56,265 nucleotides of DNA from Myxococcales bacterium (GTDB lineage Bacteria; Myxococcota_A; Polyangia; Polyangiales; Polyangiaceae), in the NCBI GenBank assembly GCA_013297655.1, contig JAAFHV010000011.1:19406-75670 (forward strand). Direction: 5' to 3'. The notes under the pieces are model-generated. The model did no database searches. It worked only from the letters and a program-made list of their open reading frames with translations, and was not told the origin of the DNA. Position numbers and translations under genes: made by a program. Positions 1 through 8,809 of the stretch are shown here, one piece after another. Within the stretch, counting starts at the first letter, position 1. Each line of letters opens with the position of its first letter.

Positions 1-293
1 ATCCCAGTCTTGCCGACGAGGACGAGGGTCGTCTCGTCGAAGTCGAAGTCCGAGAGTCCACCGAGCGTTCCGACCGTGCGCACCGGCGGCGGCGTGGACG
101 GGCAGTGCGATGGCGCGGGCGCCGCCGGTGGTGCTACCGGCCCGTCCTCTTGCGGCCTCGTCTGCGGCCCCGGCGTCGGGTTCATGGTCTCTGCCGGCGG
201 ATCCGGGATCTCGAACCGCTCCGCGTTGCAGGCGCCCGCGGCTCCGGCAAAAACCAACAAAAGAACCTGCGAACTGAGGCGATGTGCTTCCAT
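1..293 (-). CDS. lipoprotein, 3' end cut by window edge
   Basis: Partial gene whose C-terminal coding part lies beyond the left edge; 97 codons are visible from an ATG at 291-293. The product begins with a short basic stretch, a hydrophobic core (LLLVFAGAAGAC) and a lipobox Cys at residue 22, so it should be lipidated and exported. A Pro/Ala/Thr-rich linker follows, then the start of a folded segment (VRTVGTLGGLSDFDFDETTL). I do not recognise the family. Choice of start rests on the signal peptide; no strong ribosome binding site is visible. Confidence 0.75.
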   Translation of the reverse strand, partial: MEAHRLSSQVLLLVFAGAAGACNAERFEIPDPPAETMNPTPGPQTRPQEDGPVAPPAAPAPSHCPSTPPPVRTVGTLGGLSDFDFDETTLVLVGKTG

Positions 294-341
294 GACGTGC
301 TGCGTTATAAGGACGCCCGTGCACTGCGTCAACCCGGGGTT

Positions 342-378
342 ACAAAACAAAACGCGCGCCCCTTGACGGAGCGCGCGT
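342..378 (-). terminator. rho-independent terminator of the beta-helix lipoprotein gene
   Basis: Read on the minus strand, an 8-bp perfect GC stem (ACGCGCGC / GCGCGCGT at 371-378 and 352-359) with an 11-base loop is followed by TTTGTTTTGT. It begins about 20 bases past the stop codon at 399 and before the left-edge gene, so it separates the two transcripts. Confidence 0.75.
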
Positions 379-398
379 GTTGATCGTTTACGCCACCG

Positions 399-1841
399 TC
401 AGCGCGCGGACCACACGGCCCACGTGCCACGCGTCGCCCAGTTGTCCGTCGCGTCCTTGAACGCGCCGACGTAGGCGGCCTTGTCGTCGAAGAAGCCGTC
501 CGCGGGAGGCGCGGCGGCGGTCTCGGTCAACGCCTTGGCCGGGCCGAAGACGGGCTTCTCTTGGTCGTAAGGCGCCGAGATCGCGGGGTCGACGTTCCAG
601 GTGTTCTTGCTCGCGGGCGTCTTCAGCCACGCGATCTCGTCGAACGCGCCGTCGTTGTCCTTGTTCGGCGCGGCCTCACCGGTCTCGGGGTACGCCAGGT
701 TCTCGAGGACCGCCGCGTTCTTGGTGTTCCAGAAGAGGCTGTTCGTGAGGGTGAGCGCGTTCTGCGTCACTCCGTCACGCGTCGAGGTGTCACGAACGTC
801 GATCGACGACTCGAAGCCGGCGACCAACAGGTTCTTCAAGGTGGCGCGCGTGTTCTTGCGGAGGAGGAGGCCGTACTGCACGTTGTCCGCGTCGTTGTTC
901 TTCCCGAAGAGCGAGGCGTTGTAGATCGTGGGGTTCGAGAGGGGCACGTTGCCCGAGCCCTGCGCGTCGTTGTCGCCCTCGAAGCCGTTGTCTTCCCCGA
1001 CGTGGCCGGGCGACTGCTGCAAAACGAGGAACTGAAGGCGGCCGGAATAGCCGTTGTCCCAGTCGAAGCCGTCGTCCTCGTTGCCTTGGCAGGCGAGGTA
1101 CTTCGCGTCCACGGTGCCGCCGAAGAACTCGAAACAATCGTCGAGCGCTTGGCGCACTTGCACGTGGTCGACCTTGGTCCCGCGGCCGACGCCGCCGAAC
1201 GTGACGCCGTTGACCTCGTTGTCCTGCGCGAGGATCACGCCCGCGTACTCGACGCGGACATAGCGGAGCACGCCGCTCGAGTCGTCGGGATCGGTCCCGC
1301 CGTATTGCGTGCCGCTCACGGTCTTGAGGATGCCCTCGACGTTGCCCTTGCCACCGGGCACGTTCACCGGCGCTTTGCCGAGAATGACGAGACCGCCCCA
1401 GTCACCCGGGCGACGGTCGGCCGGCGCGGCCTGGCTCGTGAACACGATCGGCTCCGACTCGGTGCCCTCGGCGATGAGCTTGGCCCCTGCCTCTACGAGG
1501 AGGATCGCCTTGCTCTGCGCCTCTCCCTTCACGACGGTGCCTTTTTCGATCGTGAGCGTCGCGCCTGCTTTGACGACGACGAGGCCCTGGAGCATGTAGT
1601 CGTTGACGGCGCTCAGGCTCATCGCGGTGGTGATCTCGCCCTTGAGGGTCTCGACCTTCTTCGGCTTCGGCGGGATCGCGCCGTCCGGCAAAGGCTCCAC
1701 GGGCGTCGTGGACGTGGGTGACGTCGATCCGTCCTTCTTGGCGTCGACCGGGAGCGCGCCGTCGTCCGAACAAGCGCCGAACGTGAGGACGACGGGGAGC
1801 GCGAGCGCGAAGGCGAGGGCGGAGGCTTTCAGAGAGCGCAT
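399..1841 (-). CDS. secreted lipoprotein with right-handed beta-helix
   Basis: 480 aa. Start taken at ATG 1839-1841 because it opens directly into a signal peptide (MRSLKASALAFALALP) ending in a lipobox-like FGAC with Cys24; the frame is open further upstream but that part is not coding-like. After a Pro/Thr linker (about residues 25-65) comes a long repeat-rich region with the look of a parallel beta-helix: VVKAGATLTIEKGTVVKGE, then GDWGGLVILGKAPVN, DCFEFFGGTVDAK and DDGFDWDNGYSGRLQF. Clustered Asp/Asn turns suggest Ca2+ binding. Families with this layout are cell-surface proteins; substrate unknown. An AAAGG about 10 bases upstream could serve as ribosome binding site. Confidence 0.8.
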   Translation of the reverse strand: MRSLKASALAFALALPVVLTFGACSDDGALPVDAKKDGSTSPTSTTPVEPLPDGAIPPKPKKVETLKGEITTAMSLSAVNDYMLQGLVVVKAGATLTIEKGTVVKGEAQSKAILLVEAGAKLIAEGTESEPIVFTSQAAPADRRPGDWGGLVILGKAPVNVPGGKGNVEGILKTVSGTQYGGTDPDDSSGVLRYVRVEYAGVILAQDNEVNGVTFGGVGRGTKVDHVQVRQALDDCFEFFGGTVDAKYLACQGNEDDGFDWDNGYSGRLQFLVLQQSPGHVGEDNGFEGDNDAQGSGNVPLSNPTIYNASLFGKNNDADNVQYGLLLRKNTRATLKNLLVAGFESSIDVRDTSTRDGVTQNALTLTNSLFWNTKNAAVLENLAYPETGEAAPNKDNDGAFDEIAWLKTPASKNTWNVDPAISAPYDQEKPVFGPAKALTETAAAPPADGFFDDKAAYVGAFKDATDNWATRGTWAVWSAR

Positions 1842-2407
1842 GAGGATATGCCTTTTGGGTTCGGCGACAGCATCGCCATAGGGGAGAACGAAAGGAATCG
1901 AGTGGCGTCGATTTAAATGCGAAAGGTTACGGTTGCGCCTCTGTCGCAAGAATTGTCGGCGACGAAACTGTGTCTGTCGGGTTCACGCCGAAGCGGAAAA
2001 GCCACAAAAGGAAAAGGCCAGGCACGCCCGCGCGCCCGGCCCTGATACGCGAGATTTTGTCTCGGCAGGGGTCGCCCCCCGCAAGAGGTACTGTCGCGTC
2101 GTCGAGTGACGGCGTGGTTACGACTCGGCGAGAACCTCGAGAGCTCGTCGTGTCGAGGGCGACGTCGCGCGATCCAAATGCCGAGAAAAGACCAGCTCAC
2201 GCTCAAGAATGCCACCAGCGCGCGGACCCCACGCCAGCTTCGTTCGCCGTTCGCACCAAAGCGGTGGGGCCACGGATGACCGAATGTCGCGGCCTCGCGG
2301 CCGTATCGTCACACGATGTCGCCAAGTCGTTGCGGCGCGCCCGTCATTGCCAAGTAGCCTGCTTGCGGCCGAAGGGCGCGGAGTGCGCCCGCCCACCCGG
2401 AGACGCG
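1842..2407. other. 566-bp gap, no confident intact gene
   Basis: The stretch between the divergent lipoprotein and phosphoesterase-like genes holds the promoters of both and a possible decayed transposase (entered separately). The 1860-1960 part is relatively AT-rich, consistent with a promoter for the minus-strand lipoprotein. No other reading frame has convincing composition. Confidence 0.5.
2178..2390 (+). pseudogene. possible relic of a REP-associated (RAYT/IS200-like) transposase
   Basis: A 33-codon frame at 2178-2279 encodes a basic N-terminus beginning MPRKDQLTLKNATSARTPRQ and ending FAPKRWGHG. This resembles the N-terminal tail of REP-associated tyrosine transposases just before their Gly/Arg-rich WGG-RRPGAGRP segment. 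In another frame about 35 bases on, HDVAKSLRRARHCQVA resembles the next conserved block (HVTLRV-x-SLRRRRCYRAVR). The blocks are in different frames and closer than normal, and no HUH catalytic region follows, so this could only be a remnant. Resemblance is from memory of the family and may be chance. Confidence 0.25.
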
Positions 2408-3028
2408 ATGCCGAAGCTCTGTGTCCTCGCCAACACCAAGATGCGGCACGATTGGCTTCGCGTTCCGCGCGCGGTTCTTACCGTGCACGCTGGCAACTTC
2501 TCGCGGCGTGGCACGCTGCGCGAGAGTATCGGGTTCGTCGAATGGTTTGGCGCGCTGCCAGGGATGAAGGTCCTCGTCGCCGGCGCCGCGGACCTCGCCG
2601 CGCGCGATCAACGAAGAGACTTCGAGGCGGCGTGCGCCAAGAATGGGATCGTGTACCTCGCCGGCGATCGCGCCACCGTGGCTGGCCTTCGGATTTGGGG
2701 TGGGCCCGGCGCGCCGCCGCCCCACCGCATGGACCTCGATCTGCTCCTCACGCACGAGGCGCCGTTCGGCATCGGCGACCGTCGCGCGTTCCGGTCCCCG
2801 CGCGGCTCGCTGGCGCTGTTGCGTCGCGTGCACGAGCTCCGGCCACGCGCTCACGTCTTCTGCGGCTCGACCCACGAGGCTGGCCGTCATCTCCGTGGCG
2901 AACTGGAGGGTACGGTGTTCTTGAACGCCGCGCTCGCGCCGCTCCGATACTTGCTTGGGGGTCCGCTGACGCACGACCTTCGGTCGGCGACCGCGGTGTG
3001 GAACGACGAGACGACAGTCACGCGCTAG
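2408..3028 (+). CDS. metallophosphoesterase-fold protein, degenerate active site
   Basis: 206 aa, start ATG 2408 (MPKLCVLANTKMRHDW). The sequence follows the MPPED/UPF0046 calcineurin-like phosphoesterase pattern: beta-strand 1, VHAGNF, a VEWFGALPGMKVLVAGAADL block, IWGGPG, LLLTHEAPFGIGD, and HVFCGSTHE near residue 160. In active enzymes the blocks read DxH, HAGD, GNHD, TH-x-P-x-G-x-GD and GHxHE. Here the first Asp-His pair is absent, HAGD is HAGN, GNHD is GAAD and GHxH is GSTH. Only the TH..P..GD block is intact, so metal binding is doubtful. It is a paralogue of the protein at 3662-4291 on the opposite strand. The frame is open further upstream, but that part is not coding-like. Confidence 0.7.
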   Translation: MPKLCVLANTKMRHDWLRVPRAVLTVHAGNFSRRGTLRESIGFVEWFGALPGMKVLVAGAADLAARDQRRDFEAACAKNGIVYLAGDRATVAGLRIWGGPGAPPPHRMDLDLLLTHEAPFGIGDRRAFRSPRGSLALLRRVHELRPRAHVFCGSTHEAGRHLRGELEGTVFLNAALAPLRYLLGGPLTHDLRSATAVWNDETTVTR

Positions 3029-3661
3029 CCAGCATCCCGTTGCTTTGTAAAGAGGCCAGTCGCCCTCGTCGGCGACTTGCGGGCTCGTAGCGTCGTCGTC
3101 CGCGAACCCATGAGCTCGTCATTCGAACCGCCGGCTTCGCAGCCAGCTCGAATCGTGGCTCGACGCGTGCCAACTTCCCTCCCATTCCCGAGTACGCCTC
3201 GTGGGTCAGCGAGGACCTACGGGGGCACTCGGGCACGTGGCGGACGGCCAGCATGCCTAAACGGCGCAAAGCTCCTCGGCGCCGATGGCAGCGAGACATC
3301 GTGGAGCGCGGATCGAAGCGACAGCGGTTCGGTCCCGGCGCGCGGATATGCGTGCGCAACTCTCTCCGCGCTCGCGCTCCCGTCCGTGGAGGGCGCCGTT
3401 CTCGTCCTCTGCGCGCACCGACGTTCACACGCGGCCCGTTGCCCATTCGGGGGATCTTCGGCGACCGGCCGCGCCCATGAACCATGCGTGAGACGAGTCA
3501 CCTGACAAGCAACGAGAGCGCGATTTCTCTAGGGCTTGAGTCGAACGACGACCGGTAGCGACAACTTACGACAATTGGCGAGCCATACCGGTCGCGGCCG
3601 CCACGATTGGAGTGATGGTGTTTGCCTGAGGAACAGGCCGATCCGCTCTCTCGACGGGAGC
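3029..3661. other. 633-bp gap between convergent genes, no gene seen
   Basis: Several open frames cross this stretch on both strands, but all are Arg/Pro/Ser-rich with no hydrophobic core or recognisable motif and look like the random open frames of GC-rich DNA. No terminator hairpin with a T tail was found. It may be decayed sequence. Confidence 0.5.
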
Positions 3662-4291
3662 TCATGCACCGCGCGAATCCTCGCGCGCGACGCGCTCGTT
3701 TAGGTTGACGACGATCGGCTTTGGCCGCCCCACGCGGCCGATCCCCGCGTTCACGAAGAGCGTTCCGGTCCCGTCCGGGCAAGGGTACGTGCCGGCTGAG
3801 GCGGGCGCGCCGCCGAAGACATGTACGCGCGGGCGAGCCTCGAGCGCGATCTTGCGAACGAACGCGCTCCCCGTCGCGCCGACGAACCAATCGAAGTCGC
3901 CGATGTCGCGAGGCGCGTCGTGCGTGACGAGGACGTCGAGCTTGTCGACGAACGGCAGCGACATGAACAAGCTGTCCTCGCCGACCGTCGCGCCCATGCC
4001 CCACAGTTTCACGCCTGCGCGCTCGAGCGGTTTGCCATGGAGGAGATCGACCCCCATCCCGCGGCATGCGGCCCGAAAGCGCGAGACCTGCAGGCTCGCG
4101 ACGGCGTCCAACCGGCCGGGGACGACGACCTTGTGTCCGCGGAGCCCGCCGAACCACTCCAGGAACGCGAGGGTCTCGTCCCAAGTGCCGGTCGCGGTGA
4201 AGTTGCCCGTGTGGACCGTCACGTCGACGGACGGGAGCGGGATGGTCTCGTGAGCCATCCGCGTATCGGAGAGAAACGCGAGGTGCGCCAT
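3662..4291 (-). CDS. metallophosphoesterase-fold protein, degenerate active site (paralogue)
   Basis: 209 aa, start ATG 4289-4291 (MAHLAFLSDTRMAHET). Collinear with the product at 2408-3028: shared blocks are VHTGNF, LEWFGGLRGHKVVVPGRLD, LWGMGA, VLVTHDAPRDIGD, RPRVHVFGG and FVNAG. Compared with the active MPPED/UPF0046 family, DxH reads DTR, HAGD reads HTGN, GNHD reads GRLD, and the C-terminal GHxH is lost (GGAPA). First Asp and TH..P..GD survive. Both proteins carry the same D-to-N change in the second motif, suggesting the loss preceded the duplication. Likely a ligand-binding or structural pseudoenzyme; a redesigned active site cannot be excluded. Confidence 0.75.
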   Translation of the reverse strand: MAHLAFLSDTRMAHETIPLPSVDVTVHTGNFTATGTWDETLAFLEWFGGLRGHKVVVPGRLDAVASLQVSRFRAACRGMGVDLLHGKPLERAGVKLWGMGATVGEDSLFMSLPFVDKLDVLVTHDAPRDIGDFDWFVGATGSAFVRKIALEARPRVHVFGGAPASAGTYPCPDGTGTLFVNAGIGRVGRPKPIVVNLNERVAREDSRGA

Positions 4292-5100
4292 GGCGATGTT
4301 TGTTACGACCGCGAATGACGCTACGGAGTCGCGCGCGTGCGGTCGGCGTGAAGTCGCGCGACCCGCGAGGCGCACGCGAGGCGCACACGAGGCTCGTGGC
4401 GAAGCGGAGTAGCGCGCAGGAGAGCGCAGGAGAGCGCGGTCGAGCACGCGGTCGTGCCCATCCCGGCCGACCTCGCGGGCGACGCGCTCGTGCCACGTGC
4501 TTCTTCGCGTCAGTGTATCGATAGAAGCTGCGAACAAAGCGAAGCCGGCCGACGGAATGACGGACCTCGACGACCTCGTCGCGCTCATGCGTGCCCACGC
4601 GACCACGTACGCCAAGCTGACCAAAACTGAACGGCGCGGCCGAACGCGCGGCCGAGCTCGCGGTGCGCCTCCGCACCCAGCCCGACCGCGTGCCCGCGGC
4701 CGCTCGGCTCGCGTCACGGAACCGCGCGCTTGTCGCGGTAGGCCTTTTCGCTCAAGGAGATACGCGCGGGCGTGCCGCAGGCAGATGACGCGCCGATATC
4801 GACACAATGACACTGAATTCGCCGCCCACTCGAATCGCGAACGTTGCCGTTTTGCCACCTTCAACAACCCTGTGGACAGGGTGTGCGGAAACCGTCCAGC
4901 GCCGGGGCACTCCGATCTCGTCCGCGCAGAGATAGGCGAGCACGGAGCCTCGGAGTGGTCACGGCCAGCCCTGCAGCCAACCTGCAGGCACTAAGACGCG
5001 AACACTCGAGAGCGTCTCTCGCTCGCTCTAGCAACTACGCGCGGGGTCGAAGTCCGCTCAATGCGCGTCCCGCGAACGAAGTGAAACGTGAGAACGCAGA
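4292..5100. other. 809-bp gap, mostly non-coding
   Basis: Apart from the broken small ORF at 4557-4788, no frame is convincing. Small inverted repeats occur, for example CCCTGTGGACAGGG near 4870. The 3' half is more AT-rich than neighbouring genes. Confidence 0.45.
4557..4788 (+). pseudogene. small helical protein gene broken by a one-base frameshift
   Basis: From ATG 4557 the frame encodes MTDLDDLVALMRAHATTYAK and then loses coding character. Removing one A from the AAAA run at 4623-4626 joins it to a second frame that stays coding-like (LNGAAERAAELAVRLRTQ, then ALVAVGLFAQGD) to a TGA at 4786-4788. The joined product would be 76 aa, mainly helical, with strongly GC-ending codons in both halves. 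No family recognised. A sequencing error in the homopolymer would make it an intact gene instead. Confidence 0.4.
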
Positions 5101-6177
5101 CTACAAACGCGCGCTGATCCAGCGATTGAACGCGTTGCTCTCGGCGGGGAGACCGAGGAGCTTGCCCGCGCCGCGACCCACGTCGCCGAGCGATACGTCG
5201 GTGCCCGGGCCAGTGCCTCGTGCGACGAGCGGACCAGAGACCAGCATGAAGCCGAAGCGAGACTCCGGCGTCGCGCCGCCATGGTCGCGGAAGTTCGCTG
5301 CGCGCCCGTGATCGGTCACCACGATGATGGTCGTCTTTTGTCCGCGCTCGCCGAGCCAGCCGAGCCGGCCACGGAGCTCTCCCACGAAGGAGTCGGCTTG
5401 GGTGAGGGCGCTTACGTAGCCGTCGTAGTTTCCCTGGTGGGCGTGCTCGTCGGTGTCGCCGAGGCCGACGAAGAGGAAGTCGGGGTGCTTCGTCTCGAGG
5501 ACGCGGAGCGCGATTTCGGCGGTCGCTGCGTCGGGGCGGTAGTCGTCGTGGCCGGGACCGGGGCCCATCGTTTTGGCGGCGTCGACGAGCGAATCGAGCG
5601 TGCCGTCACCTTCGGAGTCGAGCGTGCCGTGGTTTCGCCCGCACGTCGCGTCGAGCTTGCTCTCGTCCATGGCGGCCGCGAGGCAAATGCGTTCCCACGA
5701 GGTGACCACAGCCGCGCGCTGCCCGTGGTCTGCCATCGCGTCGACGATCGTGGGCACTTGGGTGCGACCGCACTCGTTCGTGGTGCAGTGCACGGCGCGC
5801 GCTCCCGAGAACATCTCGGTATAGCCAGGTAGGGAAACGTAGTTGGGGCCCGACGCCGTTACGCGCTCGTCTTTTCCGAGGAGGTGCCCTTCGACGCCGA
5901 GGGCATGGATGTTGGGGGTGAGCTCTTTCGCAGAGCGAAGCGGGCGCCTCTTCACGAACGTAGGATCTTCGCCGTCGAAGATCTCGCGGGGGCGGACGCC
6001 GTCGATCGCGACGACGATCACGGGATATTCGACCGGTGCGTCGGCGCGGCTGCGGGTCGCCCCGATGGAAAACGCGGACTCGGTCTCGCCCGTGCGCGCG
6101 AACGCCCGCGCTCTACCGGCGCCCGGAGGCGCGAGCACGATGGCGACGGTGAGGATGGCGAGGAGGCGCTTTCGCAT
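5101..6177 (-). CDS. secreted alkaline-phosphatase-superfamily phosphodiesterase
   Basis: 358 aa with an N-terminal signal peptide (MRKRLLAILTVAIVLAPPGA, likely cleaved near GRARA). Superfamily metal ligands are visible: VIVVAIDGVRP with Asp59; the nucleophile region SLPGYTEMFSG (probable Thr nucleophile); GLGDTDEHAHQGNYDGY (Asp and His ligands); and VVTDHGR followed by DHGG. This pattern fits type I phosphodiesterase/nucleotide pyrophosphatase or phosphoglyceromutase-like hydrolases acting in periplasm or outside. It sits downstream, on the same strand, of the secreted PHP and phosphodiester-glycosidase genes but about 190 bp away, so it may have its own promoter. Substrate cannot be told from sequence. 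Confidence 0.85.
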   Translation of the reverse strand: MRKRLLAILTVAIVLAPPGAGRARAFARTGETESAFSIGATRSRADAPVEYPVIVVAIDGVRPREIFDGEDPTFVKRRPLRSAKELTPNIHALGVEGHLLGKDERVTASGPNYVSLPGYTEMFSGARAVHCTTNECGRTQVPTIVDAMADHGQRAAVVTSWERICLAAAMDESKLDATCGRNHGTLDSEGDGTLDSLVDAAKTMGPGPGHDDYRPDAATAEIALRVLETKHPDFLFVGLGDTDEHAHQGNYDGYVSALTQADSFVGELRGRLGWLGERGQKTTIIVVTDHGRAANFRDHGGATPESRFGFMLVSGPLVARGTGPGTDVSLGDVGRGAGKLLGLPAESNAFNRWISARL

Positions 6178-6252
6178 GACTCACAGGGTGAAGCGGCGAA
6201 GTGACGGCCGCATTCCACATCGGTAAGTCTTTGGTCGCGTCCGTGCACGCAT

Positions 6253-6273
6253 CCGTTCACGTTTTCGTGACGG
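6253..6273 (-). terminator. hairpin downstream of the PHP lipoprotein gene
   Basis: CCGTTCACG-TTTT-CGTGACGG forms an 8-bp stem with one bulged base about 95 bases past the stop codon at 6368. There is no T-rich tail on the minus strand, so it could be a weak terminator or mRNA 3'-end stabiliser. Confidence 0.35.
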
Positions 6274-6367
6274 CGCGGTGTCGGCGCCTGCGGGCATCGT
6301 CCTCGCTCCGGCAATGCGCCACGGCGAGGGCCGAGGTCTGCGCACCGCAGTCAAAATTGCCCCATGA

Positions 6368-8809
6368 TCAACGCGTCAGGGTGAGCTTGCCGTCGCCGTC
6401 TCGGTCTACGTAAAAAGGAGTCGTGAAGGCGATGGCACGAGCATCTTTTTCGTGCAAGACGCGCGGCAAAGGAGCCTTCGCTTCGACCCAAACGACGAAC
6501 GTGGCGTCCTTGTCGAAGCGCACCGGAACGGTGGTCCGAAAGCGCACCCCGTTCTTCGGTTTGGCGGTCACGTCGAACGTACGTACCGGCTCTCCGTCGA
6601 CGAGAAAGGTGACCTTCTCGACCGGGATCCACGCCGGCGCGATCACCGTCACGCGGACCTCCGCGCTCGCCCCTTTCGGGTGAACCACGCTGCCCGGGAG
6701 CGCGCCGTCCATCGTCGCTTCGAGGTACGGTCCCGAGCTCACCACCGTGCTCCGCGCTTTGAGCGCGGCGACGACACGCGCCTCGGTCGTGCCAGCCTCG
6801 CTGCCGAGCATCACGTAGGTCCGCGGGTATCCCGGCTCCTCGAGGAAGAGCTTGTGAGAGTCGCTGTTGCCGGTCGCGGCGCAGAGCTTGCCCCGGCGCG
6901 CGAGCCCGATCACGTCGAGCAAACCTTCGCGCACACGCTCTGGCGACTCGAGCCATAGCCCGTTGTGCGCCTCGACGGCGTCGAAGTCGTCCGCGAAATT
7001 CGGTCCCGCCTCGCCCGTTTTGGCGACGAACCCGACCTGGTCGAAATAGCCAATCTTGGGCGGCATTCGCGCGTGATTCACCTGCACGATCGGAGCGCCC
7101 TTGCGACGTGCCCCCGCGAATAGGTCTTTCGGCGAGACTCCAAAGTAAGGAATCGTGTAGTCCTCCGGCGCTACCCCGGCGGGGAGCGGCGCGAGGGGAA
7201 ACGCGTTGAAGTGCCCATAGAGCGAGCCGCCCCCCGACGTGATCTCGTCGCCGACCGCGAGCTCGGGGAACAGCGCGCGAGGCACCGTGACGAGGGAGTC
7301 CTTCGCTGGCCCGTAGTCGGTCACGCGGTTGTGATCGGTCGCGACGGCGAACCCGATGCCCTCGCTCGCGAGCGTCGCCATGCGCTCCGCGAGGCTCACC
7401 GTGGAGTCCGGGCTCGGCGCCGCGTGAAGGTGAAAGTCGGCCCCGAGGGCGCCCTTCGGGAGCACCGTGCGGATCTCCGAGGCGACGTCGAGCGACGCCG
7501 ACGGCGCGAGCACGACGTGCCGCTCGTCGATCGTGCTCCCGGGGCCACGCGTCACGATCACCTGGTATTTCCCGGGTGCGACCTCGACGTCGGCGCGCCC
7601 GTCGAGCGCGTAAACGCTGTTCCTCGCCGACACGCTGCGGAGCTTGCCGTCTTGCGGGACGAGGTCCACCAGCGTGGGGTCGGGCGTGCCTTCCTCGCCG
7701 TGCACGAGGGCATGGAACGGAGCGGGCACGTGGTCGTCGGCGTGCACGGTGAACCCGATCCGCGCGCTCTTCGGGCACGCGGCCTTCGCGAGGGAGGGCG
7801 AGGTGGTCGCGTCGGTGGCGCACGGAACACCCTTCGTGTCGGAGACACGGGCGCGCGCGGCGAAGCCCTTCGCGACGTCGACCACGAGCCCGTCGGGAGG
7901 GATCGCGAGCCGCGCGATGTCGCGCCCTTCTCCGTCGAGGAACGTGACGTTGCCCGCTTCGCCGCCGAGCGCGAAGGTGGCTCTCTCGGTGGCGAGGCCG
8001 GCGTGAGCGAGCGCGCGGACGGGGTCGGTCTTTTCCACGACGAGACGCCGCTCGGCGCGGGCTCCGCGATAGGCCACGATGACGGGCGACGGGAATACCT
8101 CTTTGGCGATGTGGACGAAGGTGCGCGTCGCGCTCGCGGGCACCCGCGGGACGAGGACAAAACTGGTCTTCGGGCCCACCACCGCGAGCGCGCGGACCTC
8201 GTGTGTGCCTTCCCACTCCGCGCCGCCACGATCGAGGACGACGGGCGAAGGGCCGGGCCCGAGGTCGTCCGCGAGCTCCGCGTCGGGGGGGAGATTCTTC
8301 GCCTCCGTCACGACGACGAGGCCACCGTCGGCGGAGGACGTCGGGCAGAGCGTCGTCGTGAGAGTCGCGCCTTCGACCGGGCCCTCGACGCGCACGCCTT
8401 CGTGAATGTGCCCCTTTTCGTCGGTGCAGGTCGTGCGCTCCGGCGCGGCGATGAGCGGGTGCATCGCTCCGCCCTTGTCGCGGTAGCCGGCGCGGAGCCA
8501 AAGCAGGGGATCCTCGCTGTCCGTGTCGTCTACGTCGGCGTCGACGAGGGCGCCGCGGAGAGGCTTTTTTCCCACTTCATCGACGGAGGTCGACAACGTG
8601 TACCGAGCATCGCCCCCGACGATCACGCGGTCTCCGCTGCGGCCGTAGGCGTGGGGCGCGAGGCGATGGGATCCCCGCGTCGTGAGGTGGCGCTCGACGG
8701 GGCCGGCAGGGTCGCGCGGCGGAACGCTCGCTGGCGCGGGCTCCCCTCCGCAGGCTGCGAGCAAGACGATGACGACGAGCGGGACGTGCGAAGACGAAGT
8801 TCGTTTCAT
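6368..8809 (-). CDS. lipoprotein with C-terminal PHP-type phosphoesterase domain
   Basis: 813 aa. ATG 8807-8809 overlaps the stop of the preceding gene (ATGA) and opens a lipoprotein signal peptide (LVVIVLLAACGG). The N-terminal 430 or so residues look like beta-sandwich modules. The C-terminal half matches the PHP metal-dependent phosphoesterase superfamily (CehA/McbA-like), with DFHLHAAPSPDS (HxH), FAVATDHN, YGHFNAFPL, VQVNHARMP, FDAVEAHNG and TGNSDSH. Family members use a two- or three-metal centre. After the PHP domain there is an Ig-like segment ending YVDRDGDGKL. Last gene of the gpsA/phosphodiester glycosidase chain, so it is probably a surface enzyme acting on a phosphoester-containing glycoconjugate; this role is inference. 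Confidence 0.85.
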   Translation of the reverse strand: MKRTSSSHVPLVVIVLLAACGGEPAPASVPPRDPAGPVERHLTTRGSHRLAPHAYGRSGDRVIVGGDARYTLSTSVDEVGKKPLRGALVDADVDDTDSEDPLLWLRAGYRDKGGAMHPLIAAPERTTCTDEKGHIHEGVRVEGPVEGATLTTTLCPTSSADGGLVVVTEAKNLPPDAELADDLGPGPSPVVLDRGGAEWEGTHEVRALAVVGPKTSFVLVPRVPASATRTFVHIAKEVFPSPVIVAYRGARAERRLVVEKTDPVRALAHAGLATERATFALGGEAGNVTFLDGEGRDIARLAIPPDGLVVDVAKGFAARARVSDTKGVPCATDATTSPSLAKAACPKSARIGFTVHADDHVPAPFHALVHGEEGTPDPTLVDLVPQDGKLRSVSARNSVYALDGRADVEVAPGKYQVIVTRGPGSTIDERHVVLAPSASLDVASEIRTVLPKGALGADFHLHAAPSPDSTVSLAERMATLASEGIGFAVATDHNRVTDYGPAKDSLVTVPRALFPELAVGDEITSGGGSLYGHFNAFPLAPLPAGVAPEDYTIPYFGVSPKDLFAGARRKGAPIVQVNHARMPPKIGYFDQVGFVAKTGEAGPNFADDFDAVEAHNGLWLESPERVREGLLDVIGLARRGKLCAATGNSDSHKLFLEEPGYPRTYVMLGSEAGTTEARVVAALKARSTVVSSGPYLEATMDGALPGSVVHPKGASAEVRVTVIAPAWIPVEKVTFLVDGEPVRTFDVTAKPKNGVRFRTTVPVRFDKDATFVVWVEAKAPLPRVLHEKDARAIAFTTPFYVDRDGDGKLTLTR

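Noticed and set aside
3077-3505. 142-codon plus-strand ORF between the two phosphoesterase-like genes
   Set aside because: No RBS, no hydrophobic core, no motif, and open frames of this size occur by chance on both strands here.
6351-8501. 716-codon minus-strand frame overlapping the PHP lipoprotein
   Set aside because: Out-of-frame reading of the PHP gene, almost only Arg/Ala/Pro/Gly.
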